Assembly: GCF_900129245.1 (NCBI RefSeq)
Contig: NZ_FQUT01000003.1
Coordinates: forward strand, 458,402 to 522,401
DNA from: Chryseobacterium arachidis
Lineage (GTDB): Bacteria > Bacteroidota > Bacteroidia > Flavobacteriales > Weeksellaceae
DNA length: 64,000 bases
Direction: 5' to 3'
The notes under the pieces were generated by a model that had not been told where the DNA came from, made no database searches, and saw only the letters and a program-made list of their open reading frames with translations. A program made the translations under genes and the position numbers. Below, in pieces: positions 9,788 to 19,332 of the stretch; positions within the stretch are counted from its first letter, which is position 1, and each line of letters starts with the position of its first letter.

Positions 9788-9945
9788 ACCGCAAAAGTCA
9801 CAAAAGATTTTAACACTTTAGTTCTTTAAGTTTAAATAAAAGTGAATAAAAGAACACACAAGTTTTGAAACTCTTTGATTTTCGTTTTTGTGAACTTTCT
9901 GTTTTAAGATTTTAAGCTAAATTGATCTTTTGTGACTTTTGTGGT
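9788..9945. repeat. Inverted pair of a 21-bp dispersed repeat
   Basis: A 21-base motif beginning ACCGCAAAAGTCAC at 9788-9808 recurs in inverted orientation at 9925-9945 with one mismatch. The 116 bases between are AT-rich and non-coding. A third copy lies at 10590-10610, past the next gene, so the motif is dispersed. It could be a non-autonomous mobile unit or a REP-like element. Confidence 0.7.
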
Positions 9946-9966
9946 AAAATAAGACGTAAAAAATTT

Positions 9967-10578
9967 ATGTTTATACCTAAATTATATAAAAGCGAAGATT
10001 ACAATCTGATGAAAGAAATCATCCGGGAGAATTCTTTTGCTTTATTAATTTCTTCTGTGGATAAAATTCGGGCGACGCATTCTATGATTATGCTGAATGA
10101 AGATGATCCGGAAAATGTTTATATTGAAACTCATATTTCAAGAGCCAATCCGCAAGCGAAGACCTTGAAAAATGGGGATGAAGTTCTTTGTGATTTTTTA
10201 GGAGCGCACACCTATATTTCCAGCAGTTGGTACGATCACATCAATGTTTCAACATGGAATTATGAAGCTGTTCAGATCTACGGAAAAGTTGAGTTGATGA
10301 ATGATGATGAATTGTACAATCATTTAGATAAATTAACTTCGAAATACGAAAGCTTTCAACAATGTCCGATGATGATGAAAGATATGGGAAAGGAATTTGT
10401 GGAAAAAGAAATGAAAGGTGCTTTTGGACTGAAAATTATTCCGACTGAGATTTTTATTAAACAGAAATTATCTCAAAACAGAAAAGAAAATGATTTTCAA
10501 AACATTATTTCAAATCTTGAAAATGGCGATGAAAACGGAAAACGAATTGCTGAAAAAATGAAACTATTGAAAAAATAG
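9967..10578 (+). CDS. PaiB-like FMN-binding split-barrel protein
   Basis: This 203-residue protein resembles the PaiB family of flavin-binding split-barrel proteins, first described as negative transcriptional regulators in Bacillus. The start MFIPKLYKSEDY and the segments ETHISRANPQAK and YISSSWYDHINVSTWNYEAVQIYGK (with the conserved Trp/Tyr pattern) support the family. The frame is open 45 bases further upstream, but that part is translated from a dispersed repeat, so the ATG at 9967 is preferred. Whether it regulates transcription or is an FMN enzyme cannot be told. Confidence 0.82.
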   Translation: MFIPKLYKSEDYNLMKEIIRENSFALLISSVDKIRATHSMIMLNEDDPENVYIETHISRANPQAKTLKNGDEVLCDFLGAHTYISSSWYDHINVSTWNYEAVQIYGKVELMNDDELYNHLDKLTSKYESFQQCPMMMKDMGKEFVEKEMKGAFGLKIIPTEIFIKQKLSQNRKENDFQNIISNLENGDENGKRIAEKMKLLKK

Positions 10579-10589
10579 TATTATTTTTT

Positions 10590-10610
10590 ACCGCAAAAGT
10601 TACAAAAGAT
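10590..10610 (+). repeat. Third copy of the 21-bp dispersed repeat
   Basis: This is the same motif as at 9788-9808 with one mismatch, in the same orientation, 11 bases after the PaiB-like gene. Confidence 0.7.
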
Positions 10611-10687
10611 GTTAGTTTTGAAAAACCAGTTCTTCAAAAGGTCATAAAAGCAAAATTTTATTTTAAAATTCTCTTGCCTTGTGTCTT

Positions 10688-10798
10688 TTAACATTAAGAA
10701 ATTAAGATTTAAAGTTCTATACTTAAAAAAACTTATTAAAATCAATTTATTGATTCTTAAATTCAAACAATAAAAAAATCTTAAATCCTTAATGTTTA
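10688..10798. repeat. Inverted repeat in intergenic spacer
   Basis: Arms at 10688-10710 and 10776-10798 are complementary at 20 of 23 positions and enclose about 65 AT-rich bases. The spacer 10579-10875 has no gene. The element may be a decayed dispersed repeat like that at 9788, and its arms may fold in RNA. Confidence 0.55.
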
Positions 10799-10875
10799 AA
10801 TAAAAAATAAACTTTGTTTATTTAGATTAAGAAAATTAAGAACAAATAAATACATTATAAAAAACTTAATATTAT

Positions 10876-11742
10876 ATGAAATTATATCCAATACAATGTG
10901 GAAAATTTAAACTGGATGGCGGCGCCATGTTCGGAGTCGTCCCAAAGAGTCTGTGGGAAAAAACCAATCCTGCAGACGAAAAAAATCTAATTGAACTGGG
11001 AACACGCTCCCTTCTTGTGGAGGATGGAAAAAAATTAATCCTGATTGATTGCGGTCTTGGAAACAAACAGGATGATAAATTTTTCGGTCACTACTCGCTT
11101 TGGGGAGACGATAATTTAGACAAAAACTTAAAAAAATATGGTTTTGTAAGAGAAGATATCACTGATGTTTTCTTAACGCACCTTCACTTCGATCACTGCG
11201 GTGGTGCCATTGAATGGAATGATGACAAAACAGGTTACAGACCGGCATTCAAAAATGCACAGTTCTGGACAAATGAAAACCACTGGCAATGGGCAACAGA
11301 GCCAAACGCAAGAGAAAAAGCAAGTTTCTTAAAGGAAAATATTCTTCCTATTGAGGAAAGCGGACAATTAAACTTTTTGCCACTCCCGACAACTGGAAAT
11401 TATGGTTTTGCTCCGGATCTGAAAATGGATGTCATTTTCGTTGACGGGCATACCGAAAAACAGATGCTTCCGGTCATTCAATATCAGGAAAAAACAATTG
11501 TTTTTGCAGCCGATTTGATTCCGACAGTCGGACATATTCCTCAGGTTTATGTAATGGGGTATGATACCCGACCGCTTTTAACGCTGGAAGAAAAAGGAAA
11601 ATTTTTGAAGCAATGTGTGGATAACGAATATTTACTGTTCTTCGAGCATGATGCTCACAACGAACTGGCAAGTCTTAAAATGACCGAAAAAGGAGTGAGA
11701 CTGGATGAGACGTTTAGCTTTAATGATGTTTTTGGATATTAA
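10876..11742 (+). CDS. Metallo-beta-lactamase-fold hydrolase
   Basis: This 288-residue cytoplasmic metallohydrolase has the MBL signature HLHFDHCGG (HxHxDH) near residues 102-110 and later metal ligands in VDGHTEKQ and FAADLIPT. Similar proteins include quorum-quenching lactonases and other MBL-fold hydrolases, so the substrate is unknown. No signal peptide is seen. It precedes coaE by 9 bases and is probably co-transcribed with it. Confidence 0.88.
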   Translation: MKLYPIQCGKFKLDGGAMFGVVPKSLWEKTNPADEKNLIELGTRSLLVEDGKKLILIDCGLGNKQDDKFFGHYSLWGDDNLDKNLKKYGFVREDITDVFLTHLHFDHCGGAIEWNDDKTGYRPAFKNAQFWTNENHWQWATEPNAREKASFLKENILPIEESGQLNFLPLPTTGNYGFAPDLKMDVIFVDGHTEKQMLPVIQYQEKTIVFAADLIPTVGHIPQVYVMGYDTRPLLTLEEKGKFLKQCVDNEYLLFFEHDAHNELASLKMTEKGVRLDETFSFNDVFGY

Positions 11743-11751
11743 TTTTTAACT

Positions 11752-12387
11752 ATGGAAGAATTACATTCAGAAACTCAGAAATTAGAACCTGACCCATTAT
11801 CAGGTCCTAAAATCATTGGTTTAACAGGCGGAATCGGTTCCGGAAAAACTACTGTTGCTAAATTTATCGAAGAATTCGGATTTCCGGTTTATTATTCGGA
11901 TGACAGAGCAAAGGATATTGTAAATGATAACGATGATTTAAAGCTAAAAATCAAAGAACTTTTAGGCGACGAGGCTTATGATGAAAATGGACTTTACAAC
12001 AGAAAATTCGTAGCTGAAAAGGTTTTTAACAACAAAGATCTATTGCAAAGCCTAAATGAAATTATTCATCCTGCTGTCCGGATTGATTTTGAAGATTGGG
12101 TGAAAAGACAAACAAAGTATCTGGTTTTTAAAGAAACGGCTTTGTTGTTTGAATTAAAACTCAACAGGCAATGTTACAAATCGGTTCTCGTTACTGCCGA
12201 AGATAATATCAGAGCGAAAAGAGTGATGGACAGAGACGGGAAAACCTACCGGGAAGTAGAAGCCGTCATGGAGAAGCAGATGCCCGAAAAAGACAAGATA
12301 AAACTAGCAGACTGCATCATTTATAACAATACAAATTTAGAAGATTTAAAGGATCAAACCGAAAAGATCGTCTTCGATATTGAATAA
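11752..12387 (+). CDS. coaE: Dephospho-CoA kinase
   Basis: CoaE phosphorylates dephospho-CoA with ATP, the last step of coenzyme A synthesis. The 211-residue protein has the P-loop GGIGSGKTTVAK, the DDRAKDIV lid region, and the conserved NEIIHPAVR. About 18 residues precede the usual start (IIGLTGG); they are acidic and probably disordered, and no internal start codon replaces the ATG at 11752. A terminator follows. Confidence 0.95.
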   Translation: MEELHSETQKLEPDPLSGPKIIGLTGGIGSGKTTVAKFIEEFGFPVYYSDDRAKDIVNDNDDLKLKIKELLGDEAYDENGLYNRKFVAEKVFNNKDLLQSLNEIIHPAVRIDFEDWVKRQTKYLVFKETALLFELKLNRQCYKSVLVTAEDNIRAKRVMDRDGKTYREVEAVMEKQMPEKDKIKLADCIIYNNTNLEDLKDQTEKIVFDIE

Positions 12388-12395
12388 CAAAATTA

Positions 12396-12427
12396 AACTC
12401 GTTGGATTTGTTCCAGCGAGTTTTTTT
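12396..12427 (+). terminator. Terminator after coaE
   Basis: Stem ACTCGTTGGA / TTCCAGCGAGT with one wobble pair, followed by seven T, 9 bases after the coaE stop. Confidence 0.85.
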
Positions 12428-12518
12428 GATGTCTTTATCTAATTGTATCGCTCCGATTTTAAATATAAACTGATTCTTTTTTATAATCAACTTTAGCTGA
12501 ATCTGCTTTTCTAAAATA

Positions 12519-12550
12519 AAAATAGGCTCCCATTTCTGAGAGCCTATTTA
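12519..12550 (-). terminator. Terminator of the large metalloprotease gene
   Basis: Perfect arms AAATAGGCTC / GAGCCTATTT just past the minus-strand stop codon at 12571, with T-rich sequence on the minus strand. Confidence 0.85.
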
Positions 12551-12570
12551 AGTGGATTAATGATTAAATG

Positions 12571-15500
12571 TTATTCTTTGATAAATTTCTTCTGAACAGA
12601 TATTGTATCTCCGTCCATAATGTCTATTACATAAACTCCGTTTATTAAGGCGTGTACATCAATTTTATTATTCAGGATAATACCGTTTGAAACCAACTGT
12701 CCTGAAGCACTGTATATTTTATAACTCGCTTTTTTGCTGATATTTTTAACATACAATACTGTACTAACCGGGTTAGGATAAATTAAGATATCCGTCTGGT
12801 TGATAGGGTTAGGCACAGGAAGTTTAGAAATTCTTACTGTATAATCTTCAACTTCACCATTAGCAAAGTTTGTACAGTTCACAGGGATAGCATCTTTTGA
12901 CATTGCTACTCTCATTACTACATATTTGTAGTCTGTTAAGCTTACAAAAGCATCTGCAGGTACTGTGAATGTTCCAGTCGCAGTAGCATCTGCACTTGGT
13001 GATGCTACAAGAATTCTTTCATCGATATCGAAATATCCGTTTCTGTTGAAGTCGATCCAAACAGCCACTCCAGCCTTGGCGTTACCTGTCAGCTTTTTAT
13101 CGATTGTGATCTTATTGTTCGCAGAACCCTGGATCAATTCGATAAACTTATTAGTAACACCTGTATAATCCGTATAGTTTGAAGCTAATGAAGGATTTGT
13201 CATCTCAGCCTTACCATTTGGCGTTACCGTAACTTTTGAAATATATTCAGAAGTTCCTGTTGTAGAATGCATCTGGCAATATACAATAGTAGGGGTTGTG
13301 AAGAAATATGGCAATGTATAATTACCAGGAGTTCCGCTACATACGTTTGCTACCTGCATTTCATACTGAGTCAATTCTATCAAACCTGTTAATGTAATCG
13401 TATTCGTATTTGAAGTAACTGTTGTCCAGCTTGGAATACCTACTTTTCTATATCTCAGGATATAAGTTGCACCTGGGAACGGAGTCCATGTCACAACAGC
13501 CGTAGTTGGAGTAAGGTTTGTGATCGTTAGTCCCGGAGGAGGTAATTCACACGTTCTTTCCGTTGTAAATACTTTAGGATTAGACCACGGGTTTACCGTA
13601 GTTTCACCATTACACTTATTCGCTACCTGAACTTCATACGTTGTATATGGACTTAATCCTGTAATTGTATAAGTATTTAACGGCGGTGTTGTAACATTAA
13701 TTGTAATCCATCCACCTGCTCCACTTCCTACAATTCTGTATCTGATTACATAAGTAGAACTTGCAGCTACCGGAGCCCAATTGATAACAGCAGAGTTTGT
13801 TGTTACCGTACCAATGGTTACATTCGGTGGCGTAGGATCACATCTTGTTGTGAACGTCTGAGTTGCTGTATATGTTCCGGCTGCAGTACCACAACTTGTA
13901 GCAATCTGAACTTCGTAGGTAGTTGCAGGAGTTAAACCTGTTAACGCCAACGGAGGATTAGCTGTTAATGTTGAAGCCACTACATCAGTCCAAGCAGTTG
14001 TACCTGCCACTCTGTATCTTACGATAAATGTAAGTGCACCTGTAGGCACTGTCCAGGTAACGTTTGCAGAAGTATGAGTAATTGTATTAAACGCTAAGTT
14101 TGTTGGTACCGCTGTAGAACAAGGTCTCAATCTTACTGCGTAATCTTCAACCTCACCGTTTACTGCATTCTGACACATTACCGGAGCACTTGAACGTTTC
14201 AGAACAACTCTCATTGTAGTTGTCAATGGTCCGTTATAAGCATTGTTCGGTACATTGAATAAGGCAGTCACAGGGCTTGTTGCACTTGCTGCAGAAGCCA
14301 TAATCTGCTCTGAAGTTTCGAATACACCATTTCTGTTGAAGTCGATCCAAGCAGAAACAGCATCACTTTGAGCCGTTCCGGACCAACCTTTAGCTACAGA
14401 AATCTTATTTCCTACAGAACCAATTTCCAAGTTAACTAAAGTAGCCGGTGTAGTATAGCTTATATAATTAGTCTGAACAGAAGTATTACTCATTGGCGGA
14501 ATTCCTGGGTTCACTGATGTCATTGTAACATTCGAAATGAAATCAGTGGTTCCTGTACCTGTCATTGAACAGTAAGTAATAGGTGTCGTAGTAAATGGCG
14601 TAGACGTAGACCAAGGTCCCTGAGTTCCGCCACAGATAGTTGCCACCTGTACTTCATAAGCAGTCTGCTCAGTAAGACCGGTAATATTATACGTATTTCC
14701 GTTCACTACCGGTGAAGTTATCCACGTACCCACAGGGTTTGTTGTTCTCCATCTTACCAGATAAGTAGCACCTGTAGAAGAAATCCAAGAAACTGTAGCT
14801 GTCGTAGCACCAACGTTTGTTAAGGTAATACCTGAAGGAGCTGCAGTAGTACATGGCTGTATATCTATAAATCTTACCTGATAATCTTCCACCTCTCCAT
14901 CACTTGTAAGTGGCGAACATGCATCAGTTGGAGTATAATAATATACAATAATTCTCATTTTTACTTTATTTGTTCCAGAGTACGCACTAGCAGGAACTGC
15001 AAAAGTAGCCGTAACAGGTGTAGTTGAAGAATAACCTAATGCCATTACTCTTTCTCCTGCTCCTGTACCGATAGGGTTATTATTAAATACGCCATCACCA
15101 TTTAAATCCAGCCATGCATAAGTAGAATATGTACCCGATGTAATAGTTCTACCCACAGACAATACATTACCTGTAGAGTTACGAGCTAGTGTAATGATTT
15201 TCGTATTATCATTTGAATAATCTGTATATGTACTAGGCCCCGAGTTGTTAGTCATCATTGGAGTAGCAGTACCTGTTACAGTAATATTATTGATATATCC
15301 ATTGGTAACACTTGTCGTCGTAGGAGTACAATATGTACTTGTAGGAGTTGTAAAGTTCACAGAGCTCGACCAAGGTCCTGTAGTTCCTCCACAAATTGTA
15401 GCAACCTGTACTTCATACGTTGTAGATGCATTTAAATTAATGATCGTATAAGGGTTAGTAGCATTCGCAATTACTATCCATGCTCCTGTCCCTGTTCTGT

Positions 15501-18500
15501 ATCTTAAAGTATAAGTTGCTCCTGTTGCATTAATCCAAGAAACCGATGCGGTAGATGCCGTAACATTTGAAACAACAATTGGAGATGGTGCAGCTGTTGT
15601 ACAAGGAGCCAAATCAATAATTCTAACAGCATAATCCTCAATCTCACCATTAGCAACAGTAGCACAAGGGTCTGTAATTGTACTTGTAGAAACAATCACT
15701 CTCATTCTAAGAGTTAACGGACCGTTGTAAGAAGTTGCAGGAACAGTAAACGTTGCTGTAATTGGCGTCGTAGTACTTGCTGTAGTACTTACCACTCTTT
15801 CACCTGTTTCGAAAATACCGTTTCGGTTAAAATCAATCCAAGCACCCACTGCCAATGAAGACTGAGTAGTTGTTAACCATGACTTCGCAATTGAAATACT
15901 GTTGTTTGTAGAATTACGAACCAACGTAACCAGCTTAGCCGGATCCGGAGAGTAATTTGTATAAGAGTTTGCCAATGAATTATTACTCATTATGTAAGAA
16001 TTCGTAGGGGCAATCGTCACATTAGAAATATAGCCGTTGTTATTAGTCGTTGCTGTGATATTACAATACGTAACAGCAGGCGTTGTAAACGGATAAGGTG
16101 CAGTGAATGTACCTGTAGTTCCTGAGCAAACATACGCTACCTGAACCTCATACTGAGTAGATTCTGTTAATCCATTAATAGTATAAGCACTGGTAGTTAA
16201 TGGGACTGTAGTCCAAGTAGTAGAACCAAGTGGTCTATACTGTAAAATATAAGTTGCTCCAATTGCAGGATCCCACATCACGTAAGCAGAAGTTGCGGTG
16301 ATATTAGAAACTGAAAGGTTTAAAGGAGCATTACTTGTACAAGGAATAGGCTGAATTAATTTAACAGCGTAGTCCTCAACTTCCCCGTCACTGAAGCTTG
16401 TACATATTACCGGAGTTGCATTGTACTGCATCACCACTCTCATTCTTGTAGTGGCAGGTCCGTTGTATGCCGTTGCCGGAACATCAAAAGTAGCAGATAC
16501 AGGAGTTGTAGTACTAGATGGTGAGTTCATCACACGCTCAGAAGCCTCAAATACTCCGTTTCTGTTAAAGTCAATCCAAACACTTACTGCTTCACTCCAT
16601 ATAGAGAATGGGAAAAACTTAGTTACAGAAACAGTATTACCTGTAGATCCGATCACTAAATTTACCAAAGCACTTGGTGTATTGGTGTAATCTGTATACG
16701 TAGAACCTGCAGAGTTATTACTCATTACCGGAGCCCCAACTGGAGTTACTGTAACGTTAGAAATATACTCTGAAGAGAAGTTACTGGATGTCTGCGTACA
16801 GTAAGTTAAGCCTAATGTCGTAAAGTTCGTAGAAGCAGAGAAAGGTCCCTGAACTCCTGAACATACGGTAGACACCTGCACTTCATACTGAATACCGTCT
16901 GATAAACCGGTAAGATTTACAGAGTTTCCTGTAGAGTTAACCGTAATCCAAGTTGCACTTCCTACCGGACGATAACGGATTACATAAGTAGAGTTTGCAG
17001 TTGCTGTCCAGGTTACAGTAGCTGTAGTTTGCGTAATAGCAGACACCACAATACCTGTTGGTGCAACGCCTGTACAGTTTAAAAGAGAAGCAACCGTGGC
17101 AGTACCAATCGCATAAAATACGTTCCCGATAGCACTTACTCTAATTTTAATAGTAGCACCTACTGTAAGACCTGTAATATTTATAGACTCATTCCCATCG
17201 TTTGGTGTAGAAGCAGAAAGTACTGTCCATGTTACCCCATTATCTGCAGTGTAGTCTATTTTAACATTGGCAACATTATAAGGTGCAGCAGTTGTATTCA
17301 CTACATCCCACGTAATATTGGTTGGCCCGTTATTATATGCTGCCGTTGTAGTTACCTTAAATGGTCCGTCGTTTCCGACAACAATCTGCTGATTTGCAAA
17401 CTGAGTTTGCTGTTGGTCTGCTGCAGGGTTATTGTCTCTTACCGTAACTCTGAAGTTTGTATTTCTGGCTACCGTAGAAACAGCTTCCCATCCGTTATTG
17501 GAGTTATTTAGAACCCCTGCCAATACAGATGACAATTTAGGAAAGTATCTGGTAGGGCTTGTGGTAGGGCTGAAGGATCTAAATGTTGCCCCACTGGCTG
17601 TAGATCCTAAATTATTTTTATTAATTGTGACCGTAGCGTTATCTACCTGTTCCCAACAGTATGTTAAAGGATCATTTTCAGGATCTGTTGCCGAAGCTGT
17701 CAGCACAAATGCCGTTCCCTTAGGTATATTATAAGTAGACAGTGCCGCAATTACAGGTGGATTATTGTTAATCGTTGTTTCGATGTCACAAGTTTTACTC
17801 ACCAAATTATTCTGAACCTGATTAATGCTTACTGCATGGAAATAAGCATCAGAATGAGGCTGAACATCAGTATTCGCCCCAGTAATTCCAGCATATCCCA
17901 TAATAGTAGATCCGGATCCCGGCTCTACGTTTACTCCCGCCGATTCCAGACCGTGAGAGAATGTGTGGTTAGCTCCTAATTGGTGACCTATTTCATGAGC
18001 TACATAATCGATATCAAAATTATCTCCCTGAGGAATCCCATCCGCAGGAGAAGTGTATCCTGACCCTTTTTGAGTCGCTGTGGAGTTTGCAGGATTTACA
18101 CAAACGCAACCAATACAGCCTGCATTTCCGCCTCCGCCGGACGCTCCGAATAGATGTCCGATATCATAGTTCGCATTTCCAACATTGGTCGTAAGAGTCT
18201 GCTGAAGCTGAAGATTCCAGTTGTTCATCTGGGCAGCAGGAGAATAAGGATCCGTAGCAGGATCTGAATAGATTACTCCCGGATAGTTCTGCAAAAGAAG
18301 TCGCAGAGCGAAATCTTTCTCAAATACTCCATTTACTCTTGTCAACGTAGCATTGATAGCAGTTAACGCACCGGCAACAGTTCCCCCGAAGTATTGTGTA
18401 TACTCCCCGGTAACTGACATTGCCAGTCTCATCGTTCTGAACTTTTTGTCTGAAGACTTTGCAAAATCCGTTGTTTGATTCGCAAAATTCTTACCTGCTT

Positions 18501-19026
18501 TGTAAAGTTCAGCAATTTCCTGCTTAGACAGCCTGTCTTCATTCATAGAGCAAAGAAATCCTTCATTGCTCTTATCAGTTTTAGGGTGCACACCATAAAC
18601 CGTTTTGTCTTTGTCAGCCGGCTCAACAAATTCATATTTCCCGTCTTTGATAATCATCGACTGGAAATCACCCGGAGCCAAACTGAATCTCAGGTATTTC
18701 CCAGGATCATCAATCCCGCGACCTACATAAGATCCTAACTGATATTGATTTGCCAGTTCTTTAACCACCACAGGGAGGCTATAGACTGCAAATTTTTCAA
18801 TTTTCCCATCTAAAGTTGGCAAAGCTATCGTTACGGGTTTTGCGTTTTTTCCCGTTTCCTGAGCATTAGCCAATTGAGACTTTAGTAAAGAAATGTCCAA
18901 AGAGTAATAGTTCTTAATGTCAGAACTTACTCTGGTTTTTTCTCCCCTGAATGTTGTCGGACTCCATTGTGCACTGGTTATCGCAAACAGAAAGAGGAAA
19001 AAGAAAGAAGTAAAATTTTTCTTCAT
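12571..19026 (-). CDS. Giant secreted metalloprotease with Fn3 and GEVED repeats, T9SS-sorted
   Basis: This 2151-residue secreted protein has a signal peptide (about 1-19), a propeptide, and a reprolysin-type zinc peptidase domain with HEIGHQLGANH near residue 343 and a Met-turn STIMGYAG near 374. Next come an Ig/PKD-like region (about 420-640), four fibronectin type III plus GEVED pairs (about 647-1630), three more Fn3 domains (to about 1915), a fifth GEVED, and a T9SS type A tail (YPNPVSTVLYV to the end). GEVED modules carry calcium-loop-like DFNRNGVFE and end in GEVEDYAV. It likely degrades extracellular protein and stays at the cell surface or is released after tail removal. The next gene upstream is a shorter paralogue. 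Confidence 0.92.
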   Translation of the reverse strand: MKKNFTSFFFLFLFAITSAQWSPTTFRGEKTRVSSDIKNYYSLDISLLKSQLANAQETGKNAKPVTIALPTLDGKIEKFAVYSLPVVVKELANQYQLGSYVGRGIDDPGKYLRFSLAPGDFQSMIIKDGKYEFVEPADKDKTVYGVHPKTDKSNEGFLCSMNEDRLSKQEIAELYKAGKNFANQTTDFAKSSDKKFRTMRLAMSVTGEYTQYFGGTVAGALTAINATLTRVNGVFEKDFALRLLLQNYPGVIYSDPATDPYSPAAQMNNWNLQLQQTLTTNVGNANYDIGHLFGASGGGGNAGCIGCVCVNPANSTATQKGSGYTSPADGIPQGDNFDIDYVAHEIGHQLGANHTFSHGLESAGVNVEPGSGSTIMGYAGITGANTDVQPHSDAYFHAVSINQVQNNLVSKTCDIETTINNNPPVIAALSTYNIPKGTAFVLTASATDPENDPLTYCWEQVDNATVTINKNNLGSTASGATFRSFSPTTSPTRYFPKLSSVLAGVLNNSNNGWEAVSTVARNTNFRVTVRDNNPAADQQQTQFANQQIVVGNDGPFKVTTTAAYNNGPTNITWDVVNTTAAPYNVANVKIDYTADNGVTWTVLSASTPNDGNESINITGLTVGATIKIRVSAIGNVFYAIGTATVASLLNCTGVAPTGIVVSAITQTTATVTWTATANSTYVIRYRPVGSATWITVNSTGNSVNLTGLSDGIQYEVQVSTVCSGVQGPFSASTNFTTLGLTYCTQTSSNFSSEYISNVTVTPVGAPVMSNNSAGSTYTDYTNTPSALVNLVIGSTGNTVSVTKFFPFSIWSEAVSVWIDFNRNGVFEASERVMNSPSSTTTPVSATFDVPATAYNGPATTRMRVVMQYNATPVICTSFSDGEVEDYAVKLIQPIPCTSNAPLNLSVSNITATSAYVMWDPAIGATYILQYRPLGSTTWTTVPLTTSAYTINGLTESTQYEVQVAYVCSGTTGTFTAPYPFTTPAVTYCNITATTNNNGYISNVTIAPTNSYIMSNNSLANSYTNYSPDPAKLVTLVRNSTNNSISIAKSWLTTTQSSLAVGAWIDFNRNGIFETGERVVSTTASTTTPITATFTVPATSYNGPLTLRMRVIVSTSTITDPCATVANGEIEDYAVRIIDLAPCTTAAPSPIVVSNVTASTASVSWINATGATYTLRYRTGTGAWIVIANATNPYTIINLNASTTYEVQVATICGGTTGPWSSSVNFTTPTSTYCTPTTTSVTNGYINNITVTGTATPMMTNNSGPSTYTDYSNDNTKIITLARNSTGNVLSVGRTITSGTYSTYAWLDLNGDGVFNNNPIGTGAGERVMALGYSSTTPVTATFAVPASAYSGTNKVKMRIIVYYYTPTDACSPLTSDGEVEDYQVRFIDIQPCTTAAPSGITLTNVGATTATVSWISSTGATYLVRWRTTNPVGTWITSPVVNGNTYNITGLTEQTAYEVQVATICGGTQGPWSTSTPFTTTPITYCSMTGTGTTDFISNVTMTSVNPGIPPMSNTSVQTNYISYTTPATLVNLEIGSVGNKISVAKGWSGTAQSDAVSAWIDFNRNGVFETSEQIMASAASATSPVTALFNVPNNAYNGPLTTTMRVVLKRSSAPVMCQNAVNGEVEDYAVRLRPCSTAVPTNLAFNTITHTSANVTWTVPTGALTFIVRYRVAGTTAWTDVVASTLTANPPLALTGLTPATTYEVQIATSCGTAAGTYTATQTFTTRCDPTPPNVTIGTVTTNSAVINWAPVAASSTYVIRYRIVGSGAGGWITINVTTPPLNTYTITGLSPYTTYEVQVANKCNGETTVNPWSNPKVFTTERTCELPPPGLTITNLTPTTAVVTWTPFPGATYILRYRKVGIPSWTTVTSNTNTITLTGLIELTQYEMQVANVCSGTPGNYTLPYFFTTPTIVYCQMHSTTGTSEYISKVTVTPNGKAEMTNPSLASNYTDYTGVTNKFIELIQGSANNKITIDKKLTGNAKAGVAVWIDFNRNGYFDIDERILVASPSADATATGTFTVPADAFVSLTDYKYVVMRVAMSKDAIPVNCTNFANGEVEDYTVRISKLPVPNPINQTDILIYPNPVSTVLYVKNISKKASYKIYSASGQLVSNGIILNNKIDVHALINGVYVIDIMDGDTISVQKKFIKE

Positions 19027-19055
19027 AACTTTCTCAATATATTATATTAATTATA

Positions 19056-19063
19056 CAAATCTA
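19056..19063 (-). promoter_or_regulatory. Putative -7 element of the giant protease gene
   Basis: On the minus strand TAGATTTG matches TAnnTTTG, 30 bases upstream of the start codon. No -33 TTG at the expected spacing was found. Confidence 0.4.
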
Positions 19064-19276
19064 ATCATTTTTTATTATTAAATTATAAATATAAATATTT
19101 TTTTCATACCAATTTCATAACAAAATCAATCAAGTGTTTAAAATAAGTAAATAAAAGATAAAATATCAGTTTTTATAAATCTTAACAGTATTTTTTGTTT
19201 TATAAAGCCTGCTAAAAAGTGAAATTATCTTTTAAGAAAGATCTATTGTCTCGAATTGTACTTTTAATTCATGGGC

Positions 19277-19312
19277 AAAAAAAAATCCCCAGGTAAACCT
19301 GAGGATCTTTTT
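19277..19312 (-). terminator. Terminator of the 996-residue protease gene
   Basis: Arms ATCCCCAGGT / ACCTGAGGAT with one mismatch and a 2-base loop, flanked by an A run that reads as T on the minus strand. It resembles the terminator at 22435, so the two may be related. Confidence 0.8.
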
Positions 19313-19332
19313 ATATAATAATGTTGTATATA

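Noticed and set aside
10581..10766. 61-codon minus-strand frame in the spacer after the PaiB-like gene
   Set aside because: It is largely made of repeat sequence (the 21-bp motif and the inverted repeat).
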